DNA of 64,000 nt from Gp6-AA45 sp035652075 (GTDB lineage: Bacteria > Acidobacteriota > Vicinamibacteria > Vicinamibacterales > CAVVIG01). Where the stretch lies: positions 62,001-126,000 of the forward strand of contig DASREL010000116.1 in NCBI GenBank assembly GCA_035652075.1, read 5' to 3'. Positions 37,087 to 45,148 of this stretch are shown piece after piece. Made by a program: the position numbers and the translations under genes. The notes below the pieces were generated by a model. It ran no database searches and was not told the DNA's origin. It saw nothing but the letters and a program-made list of their open reading frames with translations. The number at the start of each line of letters is the position of its first letter. Position 1 is the stretch's first letter.

Positions 37087-39311
37087 GAAGCGGGACGCTT
37101 GAAAACCGAGGGTTCCAGCGACGGGTTGACTTTGATGTCGGTGACCCGGCGTTCGACGCTGAGCGCGCCGACTTTGCGTACCGCCTTGAAGGCGACCTGC
37201 AGACCGTCGATCTGGCGATAATCCGAAAATTCCTCTTCGACCAGCGGCCGGCCGGGCGCATCCGCCACGAAGGACTGCTTCGTGATCAGGCCCGACGTCG
37301 GTTCGATGTACAGGACGATCGGATTGAGATCGGTCGCCGAGAATTCGAGCGTGTGGGTCATGGCCCCGGAGGCATCGCGTACGTCCGGCAGCGCGCGAAC
37401 CGACACCGAGCCGCTCTTCGCCGCGAGCAGCAACGAGATGGTATCGCGCCGGAGACTCAGCCGCGCATCACGCGCCAACGTGTCTGGCGCGTCGTGCACC
37501 CCGCGCGGGTCGCGCATCCATGCTTCCCTGCCGTCGTATCCCTGCACGATCGATCCCTGCGGTGTCTGCAACTCGATGCGGAACCGATCGGGGTACTCGA
37601 TGTAGTTCGTCGAATCGGTCGTCACCGGATTGTCCGGTTCGCCGCTCGTCAGCGTCTGCTTCGCGACAATCGTTTTGATCGATCGCAGCTTCTCGAGGCC
37701 GCCTTTGCCGGCAATCGCTTGATCGAGCAGCGCCGTGGCGCGAGAACCCTCGGCCGAGGGCGGCTGATACCTCGCCAGCCTGACGGCCGGCCTGAACGCG
37801 TGCGCGACCGCGCGCGTTCGTTTGAAGTTGGCCGACGTGAGATCGAGATCCCCGAGTTCGATCGTCTCGAAGTTGCCGAAGCCGATCCCGCGCAACTGCG
37901 AGCTGAACGCCGCGGCGTTCCCGACGAGCACAATCGACAGCCGGTCGGGCCGCAGGTACTTCTGCGCCACGCGCTGGATGTCGTCCACCGTGACCGCGTT
38001 GACGCGCTCGCGAAACGTCTGCAGCTGTTCCATCGGCAGGCCGTAAAACAGCACGTTGATCACCTGGAGCGCGATCGCGTTCGGCGTTTCGATCGTCAGC
38101 GGGAAGCTGCCGGTCAGATACGCCTTCGCATCCATCAACTCGATCTCGCTGACGCGTTCGCGTTGCAGTCGCCAGAACTCGTCGACGATCAAACGCAGCA
38201 CTTCGCCCGTCGCTTCGGATCGCGTGTTCGTTTCCGCCTCGAAGTCGCCGCTGTCTTTCAGCGTGTCGAACTGCGCCTGCGCGCCGTAGGTCAGGCTCCG
38301 TTGCGTGCGCAGCACCTGATGAAGACGGTTGCTGCCCTCCCCGCCCAGGATGCGGATGGCAAGGTTGAGCGCCATGTAATCCGGGTTCGTGCGCGCCACG
38401 CCGAGATGGCCGACACGTACTTCGGTTTGCACCGCCTCCGGCTTGTCCACGACGACGACGCGCCGCGTGGGATCGGGAGGGTCGATGAATTTGTCGACCG
38501 CGATGTCTTTGTGCGGCCAGTCGCCGAACACTTTCTTCGCCGTCGCGAAGGCTTCTTCGGCCGTCACGTCGCCGACCACGGCCAGGATCGCGTTGTTCGG
38601 CGCGAAGTACTTGTCGTGGAACGCGACGAGATCCTGCCGCGAGATGGCCGGCAATGTGTCGGGCGTCCCCGTCTCGGGCATCCCGTACGGATGGAACCCG
38701 TAGACCAGCCGGTCGAACACCGAGTTGGCGACCCACTCGGGGTCCTGCATGTTGACCTGCAGTCCCGACAACGTCTGCTGCCGCTGTCGATCGAGTTCCG
38801 CGGAGGCGAACGACGGGTGCCGCGCCATGTCCGACAGCATCCGCATGCCGCTCTCGAAACTGTCCTTCATCACGATCATGTTGACGAAGGTGAGATCGCT
38901 GCCGGCGCCGGCGCTCATCTCGGCGCCCATGAAGTCGATCGCGTCGTTGATTTCTTCGGCCGTCTTCGGATTCGAACCGCTCGTGCCCTGGTCGAGCAGC
39001 GACGCCGCCATGCGCGCCAGCCCCAGTTTCCCCTTCGGATCGGATGCCGTCCCCACGCGCACCAGCAACCGCATGGTCACCGACGGCTGCTCGTGATGCA
39101 GCACCGCGACCACTTGCAGTCCGTTCGGGAGCGTTTGCAGCTCGTACGGCGGGAACTTGACGTCGTGAACGGCGAGCGGACGCGGCGGCGTTTCCCGCGG
39201 CCATTCGAGCTGCTGGCCGGACGCGGTCGACGCCAACAGCACGAGAGCGCACGTAGCGCAGCCCTTTAGGGCTGCAGGAAGCCCAGAGGCCTGCGCTACA
39301 CGGTCAATCAC
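37083..39311 (-). CDS. M16-like peptidase subunit (inactive) with C-terminal LolA-like domain
   Basis: 742 residues from a GTG whose last base is in the stop of the preceding gene. Residues about 55-480 are an M16B pair of halves (LPNGLQVVAVLHHEQPSV, VVGDVTAEEAFATAKKVFGDW). The zinc motif HXXEH is absent: the aligned segment reads LARMAASLLDQG, so this is the non-catalytic partner of the active M16 protein before it. Residues about 500-742 form an additional outer-membrane-lipoprotein-sorting-like domain (GYDGREAWMRD, GLITKQSFVADAPG), normally a separate protein. Its N-terminal signal segment is encoded by a hairpin element (39253-39299). Confidence 0.85.
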   Translation of the reverse strand: MIDRVAQASGLPAALKGCATCALVLLASTASGQQLEWPRETPPRPLAVHDVKFPPYELQTLPNGLQVVAVLHHEQPSVTMRLLVRVGTASDPKGKLGLARMAASLLDQGTSGSNPKTAEEINDAIDFMGAEMSAGAGSDLTFVNMIVMKDSFESGMRMLSDMARHPSFASAELDRQRQQTLSGLQVNMQDPEWVANSVFDRLVYGFHPYGMPETGTPDTLPAISRQDLVAFHDKYFAPNNAILAVVGDVTAEEAFATAKKVFGDWPHKDIAVDKFIDPPDPTRRVVVVDKPEAVQTEVRVGHLGVARTNPDYMALNLAIRILGGEGSNRLHQVLRTQRSLTYGAQAQFDTLKDSGDFEAETNTRSEATGEVLRLIVDEFWRLQRERVSEIELMDAKAYLTGSFPLTIETPNAIALQVINVLFYGLPMEQLQTFRERVNAVTVDDIQRVAQKYLRPDRLSIVLVGNAAAFSSQLRGIGFGNFETIELGDLDLTSANFKRTRAVAHAFRPAVRLARYQPPSAEGSRATALLDQAIAGKGGLEKLRSIKTIVAKQTLTSGEPDNPVTTDSTNYIEYPDRFRIELQTPQGSIVQGYDGREAWMRDPRGVHDAPDTLARDARLSLRRDTISLLLAAKSGSVSVRALPDVRDASGAMTHTLEFSATDLNPIVLYIEPTSGLITKQSFVADAPGRPLVEEEFSDYRQIDGLQVAFKAVRKVGALSVERRVTDIKVNPSLEPSVFKRPAS
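39253..39299. repeat. Hairpin element GTAGCGCAG...CTGCGCTAC
   Basis: Outer arms GTAGCGCAG (39253-39261) and CTGCGCTAC (39291-39299) are perfect inverses. An inner hairpin GCAGCCC-TTTA-GGGCTGC (39258-39275) sits inside. It lies within the signal-peptide codons of the second M16 gene. I recall very similar GTAGCGCAG/CTGCGCTAC elements from other acidobacterial genomes. Confidence 0.8.
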
Positions 39312-40645
39312 TGCGCACCTGCTTTGGCGGACGGCACGAGCGTCAGCACGAGGCGATTCTCGGGGCGGAAGTACGTTTTCGCCACGCGTTGGACGTCGGC
39401 CGCCGTAACGTTCTGGAAAATGTCGAACTCGCCATCAGCGGTCTTGATGTCGTTGTGGATGACGACGGCGTGCGCGAGCTGCAGCGCTTTCTGCTGGTTC
39501 GACTCGCGGCCGAGGATGTAATCGCGCGCGAACTGGTTCTTCGTCTTCTGCAGCTCGTGCTCGCTGATCGGTTCGGTCTTCAGCTTCTCGATCTCGCCGA
39601 TGAGCGCGCTCGCGACTTCGTCGGTGGTGTGCGGCGGCTGCACGATCGCCACGGCGTAGAACAGGTTCGGGTCCTCGATCAAATTCGCCGTGCCGAACGC
39701 CGCGGCCGCCATCTGCTTGTCGTACACGAGCCGTCGATAGATGCGCGAGCTCTCGCCATCCGACAACACTTTGCCGGCAATGTGCAGCGGGTACGAGTCC
39801 GGATTGCCGTCACGCGTGATGTGATACGCGACCACGACGGCCGGCAGCGGCACCGGGACATGCACCGTGGCGCGTTTTTCCTGCGTCTGCGGCGGTTCCT
39901 GCGGGATGTCGCGCGGCACCGGCTTCGCCGCTTTCGGCACCTTGCCCATGTACTGATTCACGAGCTGCAGCGCCTGCGCCGTCTCGAAGTCGCCGACGAG
40001 GACGAGCGTCGCGTTCGCGGGCACGTAGTACGTGTGATAGAAGTCCTGCACGTCCTCGATGCTCGCCGCTTCGAGGTCGGCCATGCTGCCGATCGTCGGA
40101 TGTTTGTACGGATGCGTCGTGAACGCCTGGTCGTAGATGATTTCGTTCAACCGTCCGTACGGCTGATTATCGACGCGCATCCGGCGTTCTTCCTTGACGA
40201 CTTCGCGCTCGCCGGTAAACGTGTCCTTGTCGACGCGCAGCGTCGCCATGCGATCCGATTCCATCCAGAGGATCATCGGCAGGTACTGCTGCGGCACCGT
40301 CTCCCAAAACACGGTCTCGTCGTCGGTCGTGTATGCGTTGCTCTGTCCGCCCACGGACGCAATCATCGACGTGTGCGCTTCCGGCTGCACGTTGCGCGAG
40401 CCCTTGAACATCAGATGTTCGAACAGATGCGCGAACCCCGTACGTCCCGGCTTCTCGTTTTTCGATCCGACGTGATACCAGAGCTGCAGATGGACGATCG
40501 GCGTCGAGTGATCCTCCTCGAACACCACCGTCAGGCCGTTCGGCAGCGTCATCATCTGGTACTGGAGTTTGTTCGGACGGACGGCAGCCGTCAGCGTCAC
40601 CGTGGCGGCGGCCACCGCGATCAGAACCAGAGACCGTACTGTCAT
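39308..40645 (-). CDS. M16 family zinc peptidase (active subunit)
   Basis: 445 residues from ATG 40645, with a signal peptide MTVRSLVLIAVAAATVTLTAA. The inverted zinc motif HLFEH is in GFAHLFEHLMFKGSRNV, with the distal Glu in EREVVKEERRM. It is a periplasmic or secreted insulinase-like peptidase related to mitochondrial processing peptidase and PqqL. The next gene encodes its HXXEH-lacking partner with a GTG/TGA overlap, the common arrangement for heterodimeric M16B enzymes. It starts 8 nt after the stop of the gene before it. Confidence 0.93.
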   Translation of the reverse strand: MTVRSLVLIAVAAATVTLTAAVRPNKLQYQMMTLPNGLTVVFEEDHSTPIVHLQLWYHVGSKNEKPGRTGFAHLFEHLMFKGSRNVQPEAHTSMIASVGGQSNAYTTDDETVFWETVPQQYLPMILWMESDRMATLRVDKDTFTGEREVVKEERRMRVDNQPYGRLNEIIYDQAFTTHPYKHPTIGSMADLEAASIEDVQDFYHTYYVPANATLVLVGDFETAQALQLVNQYMGKVPKAAKPVPRDIPQEPPQTQEKRATVHVPVPLPAVVVAYHITRDGNPDSYPLHIAGKVLSDGESSRIYRRLVYDKQMAAAAFGTANLIEDPNLFYAVAIVQPPHTTDEVASALIGEIEKLKTEPISEHELQKTKNQFARDYILGRESNQQKALQLAHAVVIHNDIKTADGEFDIFQNVTAADVQRVAKTYFRPENRLVLTLVPSAKAGAQ

Positions 40646-40652
40646 CGCCTGA

Positions 40653-41447
40653 TTATCTACTGAGTAAGCGGAACCCGGCGAGCACCCACCGCTCGGAGTC
40701 GAGGAGGGTCGGATACGCGTCGATTCGGCGTTCGAATCCGGCAAACAACTCGACCGCGCCGCCGCGGCCGTTGATGCGAACGCCCGCCTCGCCCAAGCCG
40801 CCCGTCAGCGTGCTGCGATGATTCACCGTCTCGTCCACGCCAATCAGCTGGCCCGATCCCTTCACGAACGCGCTCACGCGCGGTGTGATGGGCCGCGTGA
40901 TCAAGAGGTCGAGCTGGCCCGTCCACGAGTAATCGACGGTGGAATGCTGGACAACGGAGCCACCTTCGAGATCGGCGTCAATGGTCGTGCCGGCCACCGA
41001 TACGCGCTGCAGAATCCGCACGCCGGCGACATTCCACGCAATCGGTTCCGTCTTCGCACGATCGCTGAGGTGCCGCGACACGTGATGAAAAATCCCGACG
41101 ACTTCCGTGTTCGTGCCGATCCGCATCGACGAGTTGGCTTCGAGCGTGTAGTTGCCTTGATTCGGATCGAACGCCCGCAGTTCATCGCCCAGGATCGCCT
41201 GGTAGTCGATACGGATGCCGACACGTCCGGCGACGTAGTCCGCGATATCGACCGCACCGCCGAAGTGCGTGTCCCACGAAAACTTCGGGTTGTCGATCGC
41301 GAGAGCCGCCGCCGACAGCCAGAACTCGTAGTGCGACATGAAGTCCGGGCCTTTTTCGGCGGGCAGCACGGTCGGCTGTGGGATTTGTGCGGCAGCGGGG
41401 ACGACGGACGCGAGTATTACCGCGACGGCGATACTAAGTTTTCGCAA
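40653..41447 (-). CDS. Predicted outer-membrane beta protein, unknown
   Basis: 264 residues from a TTG at 41447, chosen because GAGGAG precedes it by 5 nt and because it gives a clean signal peptide (MRKLSIAVAVILASVVPAAAQ). The rest is a series of amphipathic strands (AVDIADYVAGRVGIRIDYQA, GQLDLLITRPITPRVSAFVK, GAVELFAGFERRIDAYPT), ending in WVLAGFRLLSR. I do not recognise the family; it is probably a periplasm-facing barrel. It overlaps lpxD by 14 bp and is followed by the M16 pair. Confidence 0.65.
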   Translation of the reverse strand: MRKLSIAVAVILASVVPAAAQIPQPTVLPAEKGPDFMSHYEFWLSAAALAIDNPKFSWDTHFGGAVDIADYVAGRVGIRIDYQAILGDELRAFDPNQGNYTLEANSSMRIGTNTEVVGIFHHVSRHLSDRAKTEPIAWNVAGVRILQRVSVAGTTIDADLEGGSVVQHSTVDYSWTGQLDLLITRPITPRVSAFVKGSGQLIGVDETVNHRSTLTGGLGEAGVRINGRGGAVELFAGFERRIDAYPTLLDSERWVLAGFRLLSR

Positions 41448-42474
41448 GCTTCTCCTCGAGTTCGGCGATGCGTTGCTCGAGTTCTTCAACGCGTTTCTTG
41501 AGTGTGGGAAGCTGGCGATAGACCACCGACGCCCGGCGCCAGTCGTTGTGATCGATCGCGGGAGATCCGGTCACGAATCCGTTCGCGTCCACCGACTGCA
41601 GCACCGCGCTCTTCGCGCCGACTTTCGCGCCGCGCCCGACGCGCAAATGACCGGCGATGCCGCTTTGCCCCGCAACCGTCACGTCGTCTTCGATGACCGT
41701 GCTGCCGGCGATCCCGACCTGCGCGACGAGCAGCACGCGCTTTCCGAGTTTGACGCCGTGCGCGATGTGGACGAGGTTGTCGATCTTCGTTCCCGCGCCG
41801 ATGCGCGTCTCGCCGACGGCCGGGCGGTCGACGGTCGAATTCGACCCGATCTCGACATCGTCTTCGATGACGATGCTCGCTTCCTGCGGGATCTTGACGT
41901 GGGTGCCGTCATCGTCGGTCGCAAAGCCGTAGCCGTCGCTGCCGATGACGACGCCGTTCTGCAGGATGACGCGGTGGCCGATCGTCACGCGATCGCGGAT
42001 CGCGCACTGCGAGTGAATGATGCAATCGTCGCCGATGCGCACGCCGGCGCCGATGACGACGTTCGGGTGGACGATCGTGCGCGCCCCGATCGTGGCGCGC
42101 GCACCGACGGTCACAAACGGGCCGATGGACGCATCGCTGGCGACCGTGGCGTCGACGGCGACCGAGCTCAGCCGGTCGATCCCCGGCGGGGGTGGCGTGG
42201 TGCCGACGAGCAGGTTCAGCGCACGAGCGAACGCGGCATACGGATTCCCACATCGCAGCGTGGCGCAGCCGGTCGGCGCCGGCTCTGCCACGTCGCGGCC
42301 GAGGATGACCGCCGATGCGCGCGTCGATGTCAGTTGCTCGAGGTACTTGGGGTTGGAAACGAAGGTCAGGTCGCCGCGTTCCGCCTGCTGAAGCCCGGCG
42401 ACGCGCACGATCTCGATGGACGGATCGCCCTCGAGGGCACACCCCAACCGGTCAGCGATCTCCTGAAGCTTCAA
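41434..42474 (-). CDS. lpxD: UDP-3-O-acylglucosamine N-acyltransferase
   Basis: 346 residues. An N-terminal uridine-binding domain (LTFVSNPKYLEQL) is followed by a left-handed beta helix with hexapeptide repeats (VTVGARATIGARTIVHPNVV, GDDCIIHSQCAIRDRVTIGH), the catalytic His in HIAHGVKLGKRVLL, and a C-terminal coiled coil (TLKKRVEELEQRIAELEEK). It adds the N-linked acyl chain in lipid A synthesis. The start is TTG with no Shine-Dalgarno; a 14-bp perfect hairpin begins at the start codon. The C-terminal coiled coil overlaps the start of the next gene. Confidence 0.95.
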   Translation of the reverse strand: MKLQEIADRLGCALEGDPSIEIVRVAGLQQAERGDLTFVSNPKYLEQLTSTRASAVILGRDVAEPAPTGCATLRCGNPYAAFARALNLLVGTTPPPPGIDRLSSVAVDATVASDASIGPFVTVGARATIGARTIVHPNVVIGAGVRIGDDCIIHSQCAIRDRVTIGHRVILQNGVVIGSDGYGFATDDDGTHVKIPQEASIVIEDDVEIGSNSTVDRPAVGETRIGAGTKIDNLVHIAHGVKLGKRVLLVAQVGIAGSTVIEDDVTVAGQSGIAGHLRVGRGAKVGAKSAVLQSVDANGFVTGSPAIDHNDWRRASVVYRQLPTLKKRVEELEQRIAELEEKLAKT

Positions 42475-42509
42475 GGGATTTGAGGATATCCTAGCATCCT
42501 CAAATCCCT
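42474..42509 (-). promoter_or_regulatory. 14-bp perfect inverted repeat at the lpxD start
   Basis: AGGGATTTGAGGAT (42474-42487) and ATCCTCAAATCCCT (42496-42509) are exact inverses with an 8-nt loop. It lies between the stop of the small membrane gene and the lpxD TTG, and its distal edge touches the start codon. It could terminate the upstream transcript or control lpxD initiation. Confidence 0.6.
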
Positions 42510-42519
42510 GAAGGAGACG

Positions 42520-42669
42520 CTAAACCGATGTTCTGCGTCCGCTCACGAGGTTGACGATAAACAGGACGAGCGCGATGACGAGCAGGATGTGGATTGCGCC
42601 AGCGGCGACTTTGAACGCCAGGCCGAGCGCCCACAAGATGAGCAGCAGAACGATCAACGTCCACAACAT
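42520..42669 (-). CDS. lmo0937 family small membrane protein
   Basis: 49 residues: MLWTLIVLLLILWALGLAF, then VAAGAIHILLVIALVLFIV and a short RRTSV tail. Two TM helices separated by Gly-Ala-Ile-His, the pattern of lmo0937/DUF5670 stress-associated membrane peptides. A GAGGAGG site lies 8 nt before the ATG. It is divergent from mgtC with 39 bp between the starts. Function unknown; homologues are often induced by envelope or acid stress. Confidence 0.85.
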   Translation of the reverse strand: MLWTLIVLLLILWALGLAFKVAAGAIHILLVIALVLFIVNLVSGRRTSV

Positions 42670-42708
42670 GGTGCGGTGCCTCCTCGGCGAATTTGATCCG
42701 CAAGCGAT

Positions 42709-43128
42709 ATGCCACTAACGCAGGTTGTCCTTCGTTTACTGCTGGCCGCCGGGCTCGGCGCGGCGATCGGCATCGAGCGCGAGCTCAGGCGTAAGCCGGC
42801 CGGCTTGCGCACCAACATCCTCATCGCACTCGGGTCGGCGCTGTTCACCGTCATGTCGCTGCAACTCGGCGCCATCGGTCACAACGAAGATCGACTCGCG
42901 TCGACGATCGTCACCGGCGTGGGATTTCTCGGCGCGGGCGCGATCATGCGCGGCGGCGGCAGCGTGCATGGCCTGACGACGGCCGCCACGATCTGGGTGA
43001 ACGCCGCCGTCGGCGTCGCCGCCGGCGCGGGCGAATACGCGATCGCGAGCGTCGGGACGGCGATTACCCTTATCGTCCTCGGGGTGCTGGCGCCGCTGGA
43101 GGCATATTTCGAGCGTCGCCCTTCTTGA
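42709..43128 (+). CDS. MgtC/SapB family membrane protein
   Basis: 139 residues, the short MgtC core with four TM helices: LAAGLGAAIGIERELRRKPA, LRTNILIALGSALFTVMS, STIVTGVGFLGAGAIMRGG and GLTTAATIWVNAAVGVAAG. These are the conserved MgtC motifs. MgtC modulates F-type ATPase activity and Mg2+/acid stress adaptation in pathogens; in soil bacteria the role is uncertain. No Shine-Dalgarno is visible. The 3' end overlaps the convergent nuclease gene by 59 bp. Confidence 0.92.
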   Translation: MPLTQVVLRLLLAAGLGAAIGIERELRRKPAGLRTNILIALGSALFTVMSLQLGAIGHNEDRLASTIVTGVGFLGAGAIMRGGGSVHGLTTAATIWVNAAVGVAAGAGEYAIASVGTAITLIVLGVLAPLEAYFERRPS

Positions 43129-44005
43129 CCTTTTGCGGCCTCCGACGTGCGCCGCTCTGATTCACGTCCGGCTTCCCTGCTGCTTCCCACGCCCCGACCA
43201 TCAATCCTGCCGTGTTCGAAATCGCCGTCGCGAGACGCTGCTCGAGAATCGGTTTCATCTTTGCGAAGAACGTGTCGAAGTAATCGTCGTCGTATTCGTC
43301 TTTTCCGGCGACGGCTTCTTTATCAGCCGCCAGCACGCGGTCGACGTCCTTGTAGCTGTCGAGGAGCGTGTCGAAGGCGAGGTCGCGCGCGTTGGTCACC
43401 GGTTTGACGGACGGCGGCACGATCGTCAACTGGCGTTCGTACCGCTCGAACAACGCCGTCTCGAACCGGCTGTGCAACCCGTCTTGTCCGTGTTCGCGGC
43501 CGTCGTAGTCGTACGTCGCATGCAGCGGCTGCGTCGCGTCCTGGATATAGTGCGCGGCGATCGCACTGAAATAGACGACGTTGCCGCCGCTGAATTCGCC
43601 CCGCCGCCCAGCCGCTTCGAATGCGCGACGCAGGTTGCCGAACTCCTCGGCGAACCGCCACGGCAACGTGCCGTTCTCATGAATCGTCGCGGTGCCGAAC
43701 TTCTCGATCGCCGCTCCGTACTCGCGGGGCAACGCGCCGAACGGATACGCGCCGTACTCTTTCACGCCGAAGTCGACGAAATGGTTCTTGTCGTCCTCCC
43801 ACCCGGCCGTGCGCCAGAGATCGGGATCGACGACGCGCAGGATCAGCTCGTCGCGGTGGGCGTCGAAGAACGGTTTGATCGCTGGCGGCAGCAGATCGAT
43901 GGCGCGCCGCATGATGTAGCGATGCGCCGCGGTACCCCACGCGTACGAGGGCGTGGCGGTCAGCGCGAGGACGGCGACGAGCGCGAGGACGAGCGGTTTC
44001 CGCAT
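43070..44005 (-). CDS. S1/P1 nuclease / zinc phospholipase C-like protein
   Basis: 311 residues. Signal peptide ending SYAWG, so the mature protein begins near the conserved N-terminal Trp whose amino group binds zinc. Other ligands are visible: His in GTAAHRYIMRRAI, Asp in NHFVDFG, His in AIAAHYIQDATQPLHATYDYD and further His/Asp in GREHGQDGLHSRFE. The fold is the trinuclear-zinc S1/P1 nuclease or phospholipase C type; substrate class cannot be decided. The tail (about 280-311) is basic and Pro-rich. A shared 18-bp spacer separates its ATG from the divergent gene. Confidence 0.85.
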   Translation of the reverse strand: MRKPLVLALVAVLALTATPSYAWGTAAHRYIMRRAIDLLPPAIKPFFDAHRDELILRVVDPDLWRTAGWEDDKNHFVDFGVKEYGAYPFGALPREYGAAIEKFGTATIHENGTLPWRFAEEFGNLRRAFEAAGRRGEFSGGNVVYFSAIAAHYIQDATQPLHATYDYDGREHGQDGLHSRFETALFERYERQLTIVPPSVKPVTNARDLAFDTLLDSYKDVDRVLAADKEAVAGKDEYDDDYFDTFFAKMKPILEQRLATAISNTAGLMVGAWEAAGKPDVNQSGARRRPQKVKKGDARNMPPAAPAPRGR

Positions 44006-44023
44006 GTTGGTATATTAATTTGA
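44006..44023. promoter_or_regulatory. 18-bp bidirectional promoter, leaderless both ways
   Basis: Only 18 bp separate the ATG of the nuclease gene and the TTG of the YdjM-like gene. The spacer holds TATATTAAT. On the plus strand TATATT ends 7 nt before the TTG; on the minus strand TAATAT ends 6 nt before the ATG. Both -10 elements must overlap, and neither gene has room for a Shine-Dalgarno. Confidence 0.55.
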
Positions 44024-45148
44024 TTGGACAACGTTACTCACACGCTCTTCGCGATCACGGTCGGACGCACGTCGCTCGGCCGTGCCGGTCGCGGCACCAC
44101 GGCAGCGCTCGTCCTCGCCACCAACGCGCCTGACATCGATATCGTCACCGCACTTCGCGGCGGCACGAACTACCTGCATTGGCATCGCGGTCCCACGCAT
44201 GGACCGATCGGCGTCGTCCTGCTCGGCGCGCTCAGCGCGGCGATCGCGCACTACGGGATGCGGCTGTGGGACGCGCGCGCTGGCGGCCGAGGCGCGCGCC
44301 GGCCGGCCGCCACGTTTCCGATGCTGCTGGCGATGTCGATCATGATGGTCGCGTTCCACCTGTTGATGGATCTGCCGACGTCGTACGGCACGCGTGTGCT
44401 GAGCCCGTTCGACTGGCACTGGTACGCCTTCGACTGGATGCCGATCGTCGATGTGTACCTGCTGATCGCGCTCGCCGCGGGACTCCTCTTCGGCAATCGG
44501 TCCGCGGATGCGAAACAGCGATACGCGTCGATCGCCTTCGTCGCGATGGCGGCGATCTACGGTGTACGCGCATTTGCGCATCACCAGGCGATCGAGCTGG
44601 CGCCCCGGCTCTTCGGCCCGACGCTACCAGCGAAATGCGCGGATGCTCCTGATACGTCGTCCGCGCTCGATGTCTGGCCCAGACAGACCTCCAAACTGCG
44701 AACTGAAAGCTCCGAACCCAGAACTCGGCGATGTCTCATCGAAATCGCCGCGATGCCGACGTTCACGTCTCCCTTCGACTGGCGCATCATCGCGCAAATG
44801 TCGAACGGCTACGAGATCCATGACGTCAACGTGCTCGATGCGCGGTTTCGAGAGCCGGCGGCCGAAGGCGAAGTGTTCTGGCGTCAATCGGTGCGCTATC
44901 CGAACATCTGGACACCCGCGACGGTCCAGGCGACGGCTGCGCCGGTCGTAAACGTCTTTCTCGGATTTTCGCGGTTTCCCGACGCGCGGACGGTGACGGA
45001 CAAGAACGGCGCCACGACCGTCCGTTTCGACGACATGCGCTTCGCATCGGGATTCGTCGCGATGGAACAGCGCGTCCGGCCGTTTACCGTCACCGTCCAT
45101 CTCGACACGAACGGCCGCATCGTGGACAGTTCGCTCGGCGCACGCTGA
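44024..45148 (+). CDS. Membrane-bound metal-dependent hydrolase, YdjM/YbcI-like
   Basis: 374 residues from TTG 44024. The N-terminus MDNVTHTLFAITVGR and LATNAPDIDIVTALRG, then YLHWHRGPTHGPIG, are the His/Asp motifs of the YdjM (DUF457) family of LexA-regulated membrane hydrolases. Four or five TM helices follow (about 60-195). The C-terminal 150 residues are soluble beta structure. The loop at about 224-236 (KLRTESSEPRT) is encoded by a heptamer array, an in-frame insertion. The stop shares its A with the nfo start codon (TGATG). Confidence 0.82.
   Translation: MDNVTHTLFAITVGRTSLGRAGRGTTAALVLATNAPDIDIVTALRGGTNYLHWHRGPTHGPIGVVLLGALSAAIAHYGMRLWDARAGGRGARRPAATFPMLLAMSIMMVAFHLLMDLPTSYGTRVLSPFDWHWYAFDWMPIVDVYLLIALAAGLLFGNRSADAKQRYASIAFVAMAAIYGVRAFAHHQAIELAPRLFGPTLPAKCADAPDTSSALDVWPRQTSKLRTESSEPRTRRCLIEIAAMPTFTSPFDWRIIAQMSNGYEIHDVNVLDARFREPAAEGEVFWRQSVRYPNIWTPATVQATAAPVVNVFLGFSRFPDARTVTDKNGATTVRFDDMRFASGFVAMEQRVRPFTVTVHLDTNGRIVDSSLGAR
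44694..44728. repeat. Heptamer array inside the YdjM-like gene
   Basis: Five 7-bp units: AACTGCG, AACTGAA, AGCTCCG, AACCCAG, AACTCGG. It lies in frame at the junction between the membrane and soluble halves. Confidence 0.65.

Noticed and set aside
37353..39269. 638-codon plus-strand frame opposite the M16 gene
   Set aside because: No recognisable domain and antisense to a clear peptidase.
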